Source of the DNA: Tubulanus polymorphus
Lineage: Eukaryota; Nemertea; Palaeonemertea; Tubulaniformes; Tubulanidae
Length of the DNA: 64,000 nt
Assembly (NCBI RefSeq): GCF_964204645.1
Contig: NC_134025.1
Span: 16,896,001 to 16,960,000, forward strand
Direction of reading: 5' to 3'
Each line of letters starts with the position of its first letter. Positions within the stretch are counted from its first letter, which is position 1. A program made the translations under genes and the position numbers. The notes below the pieces were generated by a model. That model was not told the origin of the DNA. It made no database searches and saw only the letters and a list, made by a program, of their open reading frames with translations. This document shows positions 10,981 through 20,580 of the stretch, one piece after another.

Positions 10981-11876
10981 AGTTACGCCGGAGTCCGCCG
11001 CGCCACCGCTTCTATTTGACGTTCGGTCGTCTCTTTTGTATGCTACCGTACATTGACTGTACCAAGGCTTTGCAAGCCATGAAGGGAACATTCTTTTCAT
11101 ATATCGAAATGTAAATAATCAAGGTGTTTTGCGTGAGGACATGATGTCCCCTTGGCATCAAGAACGATGAACTTTGTATCATAAGAAAATATATATATTT
11201 AATAATTCGTACTACATTCCAGTCAAACTTCGAATCTTGCGTTTATTTGATTCGCCGGCACTGGAAGGAAGGACGAGGATTTCTGTTTTTTTCCTGCTGC
11301 ATCGAACCCATTTAGTTCTACGTGAGGATCGTTCCCCTATTGACCGTTGCTACGGACAACACTTATGCATACGACTAGTTTGACAGCTCTGGCATGAGTC
11401 GCAATTAGCTCCTGAGATGACGGGGGACAGCTATGTGCGAGAGGGCACTTGGAATGGGGGTAGCCATATCCGCCGAGTAATCAACACTGCGAGTTTCGTC
11501 CGAGGAAAGCCCCTAAAGCGGATTACTCTGAGGAGAGCGGGTTCGGGGGTCTGTATTGGCCACACAGATTAAGGCTACGTGGAGTAGGGAGGCGACTGTT
11601 TGGAGGAGAGCGTACTGCTTAAGCGCCCTTTTTAGCGACATTTTTCAATAGAGGAACAGATTCTACATATTTTATACCATTTACTTTCCTGGGGAAGACA
11701 AGAATCTCCTTGCCGTATTCACTACCCGAGTGCGGTCGACCCAGGCGGACCCGTGTAGCGAGCGCCCCGGCACAGCAGAGTGACTTCGACTACGCTACCT
11801 ATGGACAACAGCAGTCACTACCAGAATTACTATTTTATATGTTTACAACCGCTACAATATATATGAATATTTTAAG

Positions 11877-11963
11877 AGTAATAGGGGTTTAGTTGTTTCA
11901 TATCAAAGGTTGAAGGGTCGAGTGAGTAAAAAATAAAAAATAAATTCGAGTGTGCGAGAATTT
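11877..11963 (+). repeat. Terminal repeat copy 2 of the PolB element
   Basis: Preceded by the same TGAATATTTTAAG as copy 3 at 18744. Contains AGTAATAGGG, TTGTTTCATATCAAAGGTTG and the loop motif ATTCGAGTGTGCGAGAAT. It lacks about 60 bp of the interior of the full palindrome and abuts a PolB fragment. Confidence 0.75.
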
Positions 11964-12190
11964 AAAAAGACATTCATTTTAAAGATTACATCAATTGTAT
12001 ATTTAATGAAGAAGTTAGAAAACATAAGATGAAATGTTTAAGATCTGAGGATCATGAAATGTTTATCGACGAGATGGAAAAGGTTAGTTTAAACCCTTTC
12101 GATGATAAAAGATATATATATATATATATATATATATTAGATGATGGTATACACACAGTCGCATATGGTTGCAATTTAGATGATACTTAA
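11964..12190 (+). pseudogene. PolB C-terminal fragment
   Basis: Open from KDIHFKDYINCIF to LDDGIHTVAYGCNLDDT and a TAA stop at 12188-12190. NPFDDKRY and DDGIHTVAYG are the usual end of this polymerase family. It starts within about ten residues of where the minus-strand polymerase at 5540 is cut, with a short overlap that differs in several bases. An in-frame (TA)n run near 12110-12137 adds alternating Tyr-Ile residues. No start codon or N-terminal part is present. Confidence 0.7.
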
Positions 12191-12316
12191 AATTTAAAAG
12201 GGATGAAGAGAAAGAGAATGAGATTATTAAAAGATTATAACACGTTAATCAATTTTAGTAAAAAATATGTATAATAAATGGAATAATCACAAACTTTTGA
12301 TATTACAAATAGTGTT

Positions 12317-12640
12317 ATGAATATTTATAAGAAATGTTCAAAATATGAATTGAATAAACAATTCTCGGAATATTATAATCATGAAACTCAGAAAGATGGT
12401 AAGCAAAGTTATTGTAGAACTTGTGTTAAAGAAATAAATAAACATTATCGAGCAAATAATCCAGATTATCAAAAGGAATGGAGAGAAAATCACCCAGATT
12501 ATAACCCAGAATACTTGTGACAATGGCGAACATATAATCGAGAATATTATAATGATTATAAGAATAGTTATCAAAAAGAAAGGTATAAAACAGATCTTAA
12601 TTTTAAATTTAAAACGCATTCACGTTACACTATCTAATTT
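12317..12640 (+). pseudogene. Small zinc-ribbon/HNH-like protein of viral type, interrupted
   Basis: Starts ATG at 12317: MNIYKKCSKYELNKQFSEYY, then SYCRTCVKEINKHYRANNPD. This resembles small Cys-pair proteins of large DNA viruses and phages (KKCSKC...CKTC followed by charged Tyr/Asn-rich repeats) that often precede an HNH nuclease. The second Cys of the first pair is Tyr here. A TGA at 12518-12520 interrupts the frame; reading continues past it (YNREYYNDYKN) to a TAA near 12638. The nuclease part, if there was one, is lost where the minisatellite begins. Confidence 0.45.
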
Positions 12641-12709
12641 GCTAATTGTTCGGATGATTTCTTAAAATCATTTGGGCCATCACAGGTGGCGCTGATATCA
12701 GCAGTAGTT

Positions 12710-15700
12710 GTAACTGTCAAACAATTTATCATTTCAACTATCGAACAATTTATCATTTCAACTGTCAAACAATTTATCACTTCAACTGTCGAACAATTTA
12801 TCATTTCAACTGTCAAACAATTTATCATTTTAACAGTCTATTAGATATTTAAATCATTTCAACTGTCAAACAATTTATCATTTCAACTGTCAAAAAATTT
12901 ATCATTTCAACTGTCAAACAATTTATCATTTCAACTGTCAAAAAATTTATCATTTCAACTGTCAAAAAATTTATCATTTCAACTGTCAAACAATTTATCA
13001 TTTCAACTGTCAAACAATTTATCATTTCAACTGTCAAACAATTTATCATTTCAACTGTCTAACAATTTATCATTTCAACTGTCAAACAATTTATCATTTC
13101 AACTGTCAAACAATTTATCATTTCAACTGTCAAACAATTTATCATTTCAACAGTCGAACAATTTATCATTTCAACTGTCAAACAATTTATCATTTCAACT
13201 GTCGAACAATTTATCATTTCAACTGTCAAACAATTTATCATTTCAACTATCAAAGAATTTATCATTTCAACTGTCAAACAATTTATCATTTCAACTGTCA
13301 AACAATTTATCATTTCAACTATCAAAGAATTTATCATTTCAACTGTCAAACAATTTATCATTTCAACTGTCAAACAATTTATCATTTCAACTGTCAAACA
13401 ATTTATCATTTCAACTGTCAAACAATTTATCATTTCAACTGTCAAAAAATTTATCATTTCAAATGTCAAACAATTTATCATTTCAACTGTCTTATCATTT
13501 CAACAGTCGAACAATTTATCATTTTTACTGTCCAACAATTTATCATTTCAACTGTCAAACAATTTATCATTTCAACTGTCAAACAATTTATCATTTCAAC
13601 TGTCAAACAATTTATCATTTCAACTGTCAAACAATTTATCATTTCAACAGTCGAACAATTTATCATTTCAACTGTCAAACAATTTATCATTTCAACTGTC
13701 GAACAATTTATCATTTCAACTGTCAAACAATTTATCATTTCAACTATCAAAGAATTTATCATTTCAACTGTCAAACAATTTATCATTTCAACTGTCAAAC
13801 AATTTATCATTTCAACTGTCAAACAATTTATCATTTCAACTATCAAAGAATTTATCATTTCAACTGTCAAAAGATTTATCATTTCAACTGTCAAACAATT
13901 AATCATTTCAACTGTCAAACAATTTATCATTTCAACTGTCGAACAATTTATCATTTCAACTGTCAAAAGATTTATCATTTCAACTGTCAAAAGATTTATC
14001 ATTTCAACTGTCGAACAATTTATCATTTAAACAGTCGAACAATTTATCATTTCAACTGTCAAACAATTTATCATTTCAACTGTCTTATCATTTCAACAGT
14101 CGAACAATTTATCATTTCAACTGTCCAACAATTTATCATTTCAACTGTCAAACAATTTATCATTTCAACTATCGAACAATTTATCATTTCAACTGTCGAA
14201 CAATTTATCATTTCAACTGTCAAACAATTTATCACTTCAACTGTCAAACAATTTATCATTTCAACTGTCAAACAATTTATCATTTCAACTATCATTTCAA
14301 CTGTCAAACAATTTAACATTTCAACTGTCAAACAATTTATCATTTCAACTGTCAAACAATTTATCATTTCAACTGTCAAACAATTTATCATTTCAACTGT
14401 CAAACAATTTAACATTTCAACTGTCAAACAATTTATCATTTCAACTGTCTAACAATTTATCATTTCAACTGTCGAACAATTTATCATTTAAACTGTCGAA
14501 CAATTTATCATTTCAACAGTCAAACAATTTATCATTTCAACTGACAAACAATTTATCATTTCAACTGTCAAACAATTTATCATTTCAAATGTCAAACAAT
14601 TTATCATTTCAACTGTCAAACAATTTATCATTTCAACTGTCAAACAATTTATCATTTCAACTGTCAAACAATTTATCATTTCAACTGTCAAACAATTTAT
14701 CATTTCAACTGTCAAAAAATTTATCATTTCAAATGTCAAACAATTTATCATTTCAACTGTCTTATCATTTCAACAGTCGAACAATTTATCATTTCTACTG
14801 TCCAACAATTTATCATTTCAACTGTCAAACAATTTATCATTTCAACTGTCAAACAATTTATCATTTCAACTATCGAACAATTTATCATTTCAACTGTCAA
14901 ACAATTTATCACTTCAACTGTCGAACAATTTATCATTTCAACTGTCAAACAATTTATCATTTCAACTATCAAAGAATTTATCATTTCAACTGTCAAACAA
15001 TTTATCATTTCAACTGTCAAACAATTTATCATTTCAACTGTCGAACAATTTATCATTTCAACAGTCGAACAATTTATCATTTCAACTGTCAAAAGATTTA
15101 TCATTTCAACTGTCAAAAGATTTATCATTTCAACTGTCAAACAATTTATCATTTCAACAGTCGAACAATTTATCATTTCAACTGTCAAACAATTTATCAT
15201 TTCAACTGTCTTATCATTTCAACAGTCGAACAATTTATCATTTCAACTGTCCAACAATTTATCACTTCAACTGTCAAACAATTTATCATTTCAACTATCG
15301 AACAATTTATCATTTCAACTGTCGACCAATTTATCATTTCAACTGTCAAACAATTTATCATTTCAACTGTCAAACAATTTATCATTTCAACAGTCGAACA
15401 ATTTATCATTTCAACTGTCAAACAATTTATCATTTCAACTGTCTTATCATTTCAACAGTCGAACAATTTATCATTTCAACTGTCCAACAATTTATCATTT
15501 CAACTGTCAAACAATTTATAATTTCAACTATCGAACAATTTATCATTTCAACCGTCGAACAATTTATCATTTCAACTGTCAAACAATTTATCATTTCAAC
15601 AGTCGAACAATTTATCATTTCAACTGTCAAACAATTTATCATTTCAACTGTCTTATCATTTCAACAGTCGAACAATTTATCATTTCAACTGTCCAACAAT

Positions 15701-17805
15701 TTATCACTTCAACTGTCAAACAATTTATCATTTCAACTATCGAACAATTTATCATTTCAACTGTCGAACAATTTATCATTTCAACTGTCAAACAATTTAT
15801 CATTTCAACTGTCAAACAATTTATCATTTCAACAGTCGAACAATTTATCATTTCAACTGTCAAACAATTTATCATTTCAACTGTCTTATCATTTCAACAG
15901 TCGAACAATTTATCATTTCAACTGTCCAACAATTTATCATTTCAACTGTCAAACAATTTATAATTTCAACTATCGAACAATTTATCATTTCAACCGTCGA
16001 ACAATTTATCATTTCAACTGTCAAACAATTTATCATTTCAACAGTCGAACAATTTATCATTTCAACTATCGAACAATTTATCATTTCAACTGTCAAACAA
16101 TTTATCATTTCAACTGTCAAACAATTTATCATTTCAACTGTCAAACAATTTATCATTTCAACTGTCAAACAATTTATCATTTCAACAGTCGAACAATTTA
16201 TCATTTCAACTGTCAAACAATTTATCATTTCAACAGTCGAACAATTTATCATTTCAACTGTCAAACAATTTATCATTTCAACTGTCGAACAATTTATCAT
16301 TTCAACTGTCAAACAATTTATCATTTCAACTATCAAAGAATTTATCATTTCAACTGTCAAAAGATTTATCATTTCAACTGTCAAACAATTAATCATTTCA
16401 ACTGTCAAACAATTTATCATTTCAACTGTCGAACAATTTATCATTTCAACTGTCAAAAGATTTATCATTTCAACTGTCAAAAGATTTATCATTTCAACTG
16501 TCGAACAATTTATCATTTAAACAGTCGAACAATTTATCATTTCAACTGTCAAACAATTTATCATTTCAACTGTCTTATCATTTCAACAGTCGAACAATTT
16601 ATCATTTCAACTGTCCAACAATTTATCATTTCAACTGTCAAACAATTTATCATTTCAACTATCGAACAATTTATCATTTCAACTGTCGAACAATTTATCA
16701 TTTCAACTGTCAAACAATTTATCATTTCAACTGTCAAACAATTTATCATTTCAACAGTCGAACAATTTATCATTTCAACTGTCAAACAATTTATCATTTC
16801 AACTGTCTTATCATTTCAACAGTCGAACAATTTATCATTTCAACTGTCCAACAATTTATCATTTCAACTGTCAAACAATTTATCATTTCAACTATCGAAC
16901 AATTTATCATTTCAACCGTCTTATCATTTCAACAGTCGAACAATTTATCATTTCAACTGTCCAACAATTTATCATTTCAACTATCAAAGAATTTATCATT
17001 TCAACTGTCAAAAGATTTATCATTTCAACTGTCAAACAATTTATCATTTCAACAGTCGAACAATTTATCATTTCAACTGTCTTATCATTTCAACAGTCGA
17101 ACAATTTATCATTTCTACTGTCCAACAATTTATCATTTCAACTGTCAAACAATTTATCATTTCAACTGTCAAACAATTTATCATTTCAACTATCGAACAA
17201 TTTATCATTTCAACTGTCAAACAATTTATCACTTCAACTGTCGAACAATTTATCATTTCAACTGTCAAACAATTTATCATTTCAAATATCAAAGAATTTA
17301 TCATTTCAACTGTCAAACAATTTATCATTTCAACTGTCAAACAATTTATCATTTCAACTGTCGAACAATTTATCATTTCAACAGTCGAACAATTTATCAT
17401 TTCAACTGTCAAACAATTTATCATTTCAACTGTCTTATCATTTCAACAGTCGAACAATTTATCATTTCAACTGTCCAACAATTTATCATTTCAACTGTCA
17501 AACAATTTATCATTTCAACTATCGAACAATTTATCATTTCAACTGTCGAACAATTTATCATTTCAACTGTCAAACAATTTATCATTTCAACTGTCAAACA
17601 ATTTATCATTTCAACAGTCGAACAATTTATCATTTCAACTGTCAAACAATTTATCATTTCAACTGTCAAACAATTTATCATTTCAACTGTCAAACAATTT
17701 ATCATTTCAACTGTCAAACAATTTATCATTTCAACTGTCAAACAATTTATCATTTCAACTGTCAAACAATTTATCATTTCAACTGCCAAACAATTTATCA
17801 TTTCA
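12710..17805. repeat. Minisatellite of 24-bp units, about 210 copies, with higher-order structure
   Basis: The unit is TTTATCATTTCAACTGTC followed by AAACAA, with variants in three or four positions (GTCGAAC, ATCAAAG, GTCCAAC, ACAGTC). A shortened unit (GTCTTATCATTTCAACAGTC) recurs near 13490, 14083, 14752, 15201, 15434, 15645, 15876, 16565, 16800, 16916, 17080 and 17430, marking higher-order blocks of about 206-236 bp and larger. Because 24 is a multiple of 3 and no unit has a stop in several frames, long open frames run on both strands (8-residue repeats such as MINCLTVE on minus and IYHFNCQT on plus). I treat these as by-products, not genes. A short break with unrelated sequence lies near 12835-12855. 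Confidence 0.95.
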
Positions 17806-17910
17806 TGCTAAACAATTCGTGATCTTTAGGATAGTTACTGAAATTGCAAATGATGTTTTAATGTTTTTAAATCATCAGTTATGTTATTAGTTTTTATCTT
17901 TAATATGTGT
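17806..17910 (-). pseudogene. Degraded PolB fragment next to the minisatellite
   Basis: The plus strand repeats the polymerase sequence of 5722-5783 with changes (GCTAAACAATTC, then TTATTAGTTTTTATCTTTAA). Translated on minus it gives pieces like KIKTNNIT and KDHELF just after motif C. The array therefore abuts or was expanded within polymerase sequence. Confidence 0.6.
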
Positions 17911-18370
17911 TATGATATTTTGATTTAAGATGGTGTGATTTATTGCTTCGAGTATAATATTTTCCACAATTACATAAAACGCTTTCATTAGGATTATATT
18001 TAGGCGCAACAATTTCATTATCTAAATTACATTGAATTCCAACATCTTTATATGATTTTTCATTTGGAATGTCAGGGATAAATCTCTTTTCTTGTAATCT
18101 GAAAAACATAACATAGCATTCTCTGAATGGGCAATAACGTAAGTGTAAAAATAATGTTTTATGTGAATTTTCATTATTAAAAAGTGATTGCATTTCATCT
18201 GTAATTATTAAATGTTTATCTTTTCCATCAAATGTTGTGAATTTTGGAATTATTGTATTGAATAAGAATTTATCTTTATCATTCGATAACTCTATTATCA
18301 GATAATGATTTTTAAACACTAATTCAGTAATATTTTTCACTTGAAAACGAAGACGCGCAGTTTTAATCAA
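17900..18370 (-). CDS. Hypothetical element protein with single C-terminal zinc finger
   Basis: 156 residues with no recognised enzyme. The C-terminus reads CNCGKYYTRSNKSHHLKSKY with another His, a C-x-C...H-x5-H finger like those in other proteins of such elements. The middle has many charged and aromatic residues. Its upstream DNA shares the 5' flank of the polymerase gene (GTTATTCATTTATATTTTAT), suggesting a common promoter or terminal region. It is intact over its length. It could be a DNA-binding or structural protein; no function is claimed. Confidence 0.5.
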   Translation of the reverse strand: MIKTARLRFQVKNITELVFKNHYLIIELSNDKDKFLFNTIIPKFTTFDGKDKHLIITDEMQSLFNNENSHKTLFLHLRYCPFRECYVMFFRLQEKRFIPDIPNEKSYKDVGIQCNLDNEIVAPKYNPNESVLCNCGKYYTRSNKSHHLKSKYHNTY

Positions 18371-18743
18371 ATCTTTAAAAGGAATGAAATTTTTGATTGT
18401 AAAATATTCACTGTTTAAAATATGAATTATTTCACTCGTTAATTACTCGTTACTTTTTATATTGAAAATAAGAATTTAACGCATATAAATATAAATATTC
18501 AATGATTTATCTATGAATTATTTCAATCACACTTTACTAACACTTTTAATGTTTAAAAATCTAACTCATACAAATATAAATATTGAAATAATGTTTAAAA
18601 TATATCTATATATCTATTCTATAAGAGCTCGTTAATTACTCGTTACTTTTTTACTAACACTTTGCTCACACTTTTATATTGAATAATCTATCAATTTATA
18701 TGTTATTCATTTATATTTTATTCATATATATGAATATTTTAAG
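18371..18743. promoter_or_regulatory. AT-rich 5' region with direct repeats
   Basis: CTCGTTAATTACTCGTTACT occurs near 18436 and 18628, and CATATAAATATAAATATT variants occur near 18482 and 18572. The palindrome TTCATATATATGAA lies at 18721-18734, just before AGTAATAGGG. Likely the promoter side of the neighbouring minus-strand ORF. Confidence 0.4.
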
Positions 18744-19012
18744 AGTAATAGGGAATATCTTGTTTCATATCAAAGGTTGAAAGGGCTAGTGAGTAAAAAA
18801 TGAAAAATATGAAAATAATAATCATTTCTATTTGAATTAGGAGTGAAACTCATATAAAATGAAAAATAAATTCGAGTGTGCGAGAATTATTTTTCATTTT
18901 ATATGAGTTTCGCTACTAATTCAAATAGAAATTGTTATTATTTTCATATTTTTCATTTTTTATGAGCTCGACCTTTCGACCTTTGGTATGAAACAAGATA
19001 TTCCCTATTACT
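18744..19012. repeat. 269-bp palindrome at the right end of the PolB element
   Basis: The left arm (18744-18871) and right arm (18885-19012) are about 90% reverse complements. They pair AGTAATAGGGAATATCTTG with CAAGATATTCCCTATTACT and have ATTCGAGTGTGCGAGAAT at the centre. It is the full-length version of the partial copies at 5460 and 11877. It could fold as a terminal hairpin, be a joint between two element ends, or be an independent foldback. Confidence 0.85.
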
Positions 19013-20580
19013 GCTTTAAGTAGAGCTTTTTTCAATAGGAAATCGGGGTAGGCAAGTTTTTTGAGAGATTGGTTGTATCATCAACCTTATCTCTATTTGT
19101 ACGACGGACTCCTTTTTTGAATTCAATTGTTTTTACGAACAGACATTCGGTATCGCTATGGGAAATCCTCTTAGTCCTATTCTAGCTAATTTATTCCTAG
19201 AACATGTTGAATCTGAAATATTGCCTCTTTATACTGATATTCACCCTAAAATCTGGCTCAGATATGTTGACGATGTTCTGGCTTTGGTTCCCTTTGACTT
19301 CAATATTGATAACTTTCTTATATATTTAAACTCCCTTTACCCGTCTCTGGCTTTTACGTATGAATGGGAATCTAATAGTAAAATACCTTTTCTGGATGTT
19401 TTGATTTTTAACTGTGGATCCTTTTTGAAATTCGCGGTTTATAGGAAACCTACCAACGCTGAATCCTACCTCCATTACTTCTCTTTTACTTCTCCGGATA
19501 TTAAACTCGGTTTAGCTCAAGGATTATTTCTTCGCGCTTTGAGAATTTGCGACCCCTCATTTCTACCCGATGAAATTCAACATATTAACCAATCTCTCAA
19601 AAAACTTGCCTACCCCGATTTCCTATTGAAAAAAGCTCTACTTAAAGCTCGTACTACGCATTTTAGAAATAACAACCTTAGAACTCCTACGTTGGCTACC
19701 GATAAACAGCCTATCATTGTACCGTATGTTCCTTTCCTCGAGAATTCTAAAGTTTCTCTTCGGTCACTAAATAAACAACTTATCTTTAAATACAATAATA
19801 AACTTAGTAACATATTGATTAATAACAAACCGAAAACCGAATCCCTAAACTGTGGAATTTATAAAATACCTTGTAAAGTTTGCGACAAAGTATATATAGG
19901 AGAAACAGGTCGGAACCTTAATCAACGCATAAAAGAGCATAAATTAGATGTAAAAAACTTTAAACCTGAAAGCGGAGTTGCTAGTCATGTTTTTCAGACT
20001 TCACACAATTTTGATTTTGCTAATGCTGAATTAATTTACCCTTGCAGCGATAAAACTAGAAGACATATTTTGGAATCTGCATGAATTATTGAAAATTCGA
20101 ACAACGTTGTAAACCTTAACAATGGTTTTTCACCCCATAATAAACTTATATCAAAATTCCTCTGTAAACTAGTTAAACTCAACACTTGATTTCCCCTTTG
20201 ATTATTTGTTATTTGTTCTCTCATCAATTTCGTCTCTGACTTAACTTGTATTCACCTTTGTTTTAATTTAAGTGCCCCCTAGTTTGTCTTTCTTTTTACT
20301 ACTGACTTTAAGTTTCATTTATATTTATACTGACTATTGTTGTTTATAATTACCCCTTAGTTTGCTTCCCTTTAATCTATTTTAGCGTGTAACTGTTTCT
20401 ACGTTAATTTTCCTTTAGTTTGTATCATCTCTGATTACTTGAATTAGTCTCTTTGTCTCTGGATTGTATATATATCTCATAATTTCTGTAGTATCTCATT
20501 ATTCCTGAAGATGACTATTAGGATATAGTCGAAACGTTTAAATAAACTACTATCTCGAAGTTTCATTTTCGGACTTTTTA
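19013..20580 (+). mobile_element. Penelope-like retroelement, 5'-truncated, with inverted start
   Basis: 19013-19072 is the reverse complement of 19587-19646, after which the element reads forward from about 19077. Inverted short 5' pieces of this kind are typical of Penelope insertions. The 3' untranslated part ends near 20580 with CCTGAAGATGACTATTAGG and GTCGAAACG, a sequence resembling the core of a hammerhead ribozyme. Confidence 0.8.
19095..20190 (+). pseudogene. Penelope-like reverse transcriptase plus GIY-YIG endonuclease
   Basis: The truncated frame enters at CTTDSFFEFN and has RT motifs TFGIAMGNPLSPILANLFLE and RYVDDVLAL (catalytic YVDD, 19263-19275). The C-terminal part has GIYKIPCKVCDKVYIGETGR with Arg and the EH of RIKEHK, the GIY-YIG nuclease that nicks the target. 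A TGA at 20082-20084 interrupts the frame; homologous sequence continues to NNGFSPHNK and a TGA near 20188. The N-terminal third of the RT is missing. The codon after the stop keeps the frame, so this is a simple nonsense change. Confidence 0.9.

Larger units (their letters stand above)
9432..11856. mobile_element. Solo LTR (2.4 kb) inserted in the PolB element
   Basis: The insert begins TGTGGCG and ends CGCTACA, so it has TG...CA ends and an imperfect 7-bp terminal inverse (TGTGGCG against TGTAGCG). It is flanked by ATAT at 9428-9431 and 11857-11860. Removing it with one ATAT rebuilds exactly the sequence seen uninterrupted at 18702-18753. Base composition is much more GC-rich than the element around it. 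No gag or pol is inside, so a solo LTR of a long-LTR retrotransposon is the simplest reading. ATAT targeting resembles some Gypsy elements. A non-autonomous element of another kind remains possible. Open frames inside (for example 9578-9919) have no recognisable product. Confidence 0.7.
5460..19012. mobile_element. Virus-like PolB element (Polinton/adintovirus-like), rearranged
   Basis: The left end starts AGTAATAGGG (5460). The right end finishes CCCTATTACT (19012), its exact inverse, followed on both sides by related sequence (TTGTTTCATACC then AAAGGTCGAA). The 5'-AG and CT-3' ends match what I recall for Polintons. I see no 6-bp target duplication. Contents are strongly AT-rich: a broken protein-primed PolB gene (minus), further PolB pieces at 11964 and 17806, two small zinc-binding ORFs, a 5.1-kb minisatellite and a 2.4-kb solo LTR inserted later. 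Internal copies of the end repeat at 11877 and 18744 suggest two joined, partly deleted units. No capsid, integrase or ATPase gene is visible. Alternative: two overlapping copies of an unrelated PolB-bearing transposon. Confidence 0.6.

Noticed and set aside
11440-11640. GC-rich segment with GAGGAAAGCCC and an 8-bp inverse pair (GAGTAATC/GATTACTC), recalling RNase P-like RNA
   Set aside because: No other conserved RNase P or snRNA element could be aligned; it is inside the LTR insertion.
12634-17801. Long open frames of 8-residue repeats on both strands of the minisatellite (up to 329 codons)
   Set aside because: They exist because the 24-bp unit keeps frame and lacks stops in several frames; both strands are open equally and no start, signal or non-repeat domain supports a gene.
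12710-17805. CRISPR-like array
   Set aside because: The repeats are contiguous 24-bp units with no unique spacers, in a eukaryotic context.
20500-20560. Fully functional hammerhead ribozyme at the Penelope 3' end
   Set aside because: The core resembles one, but I could not pair stem I; kept only as a motif-level finding.
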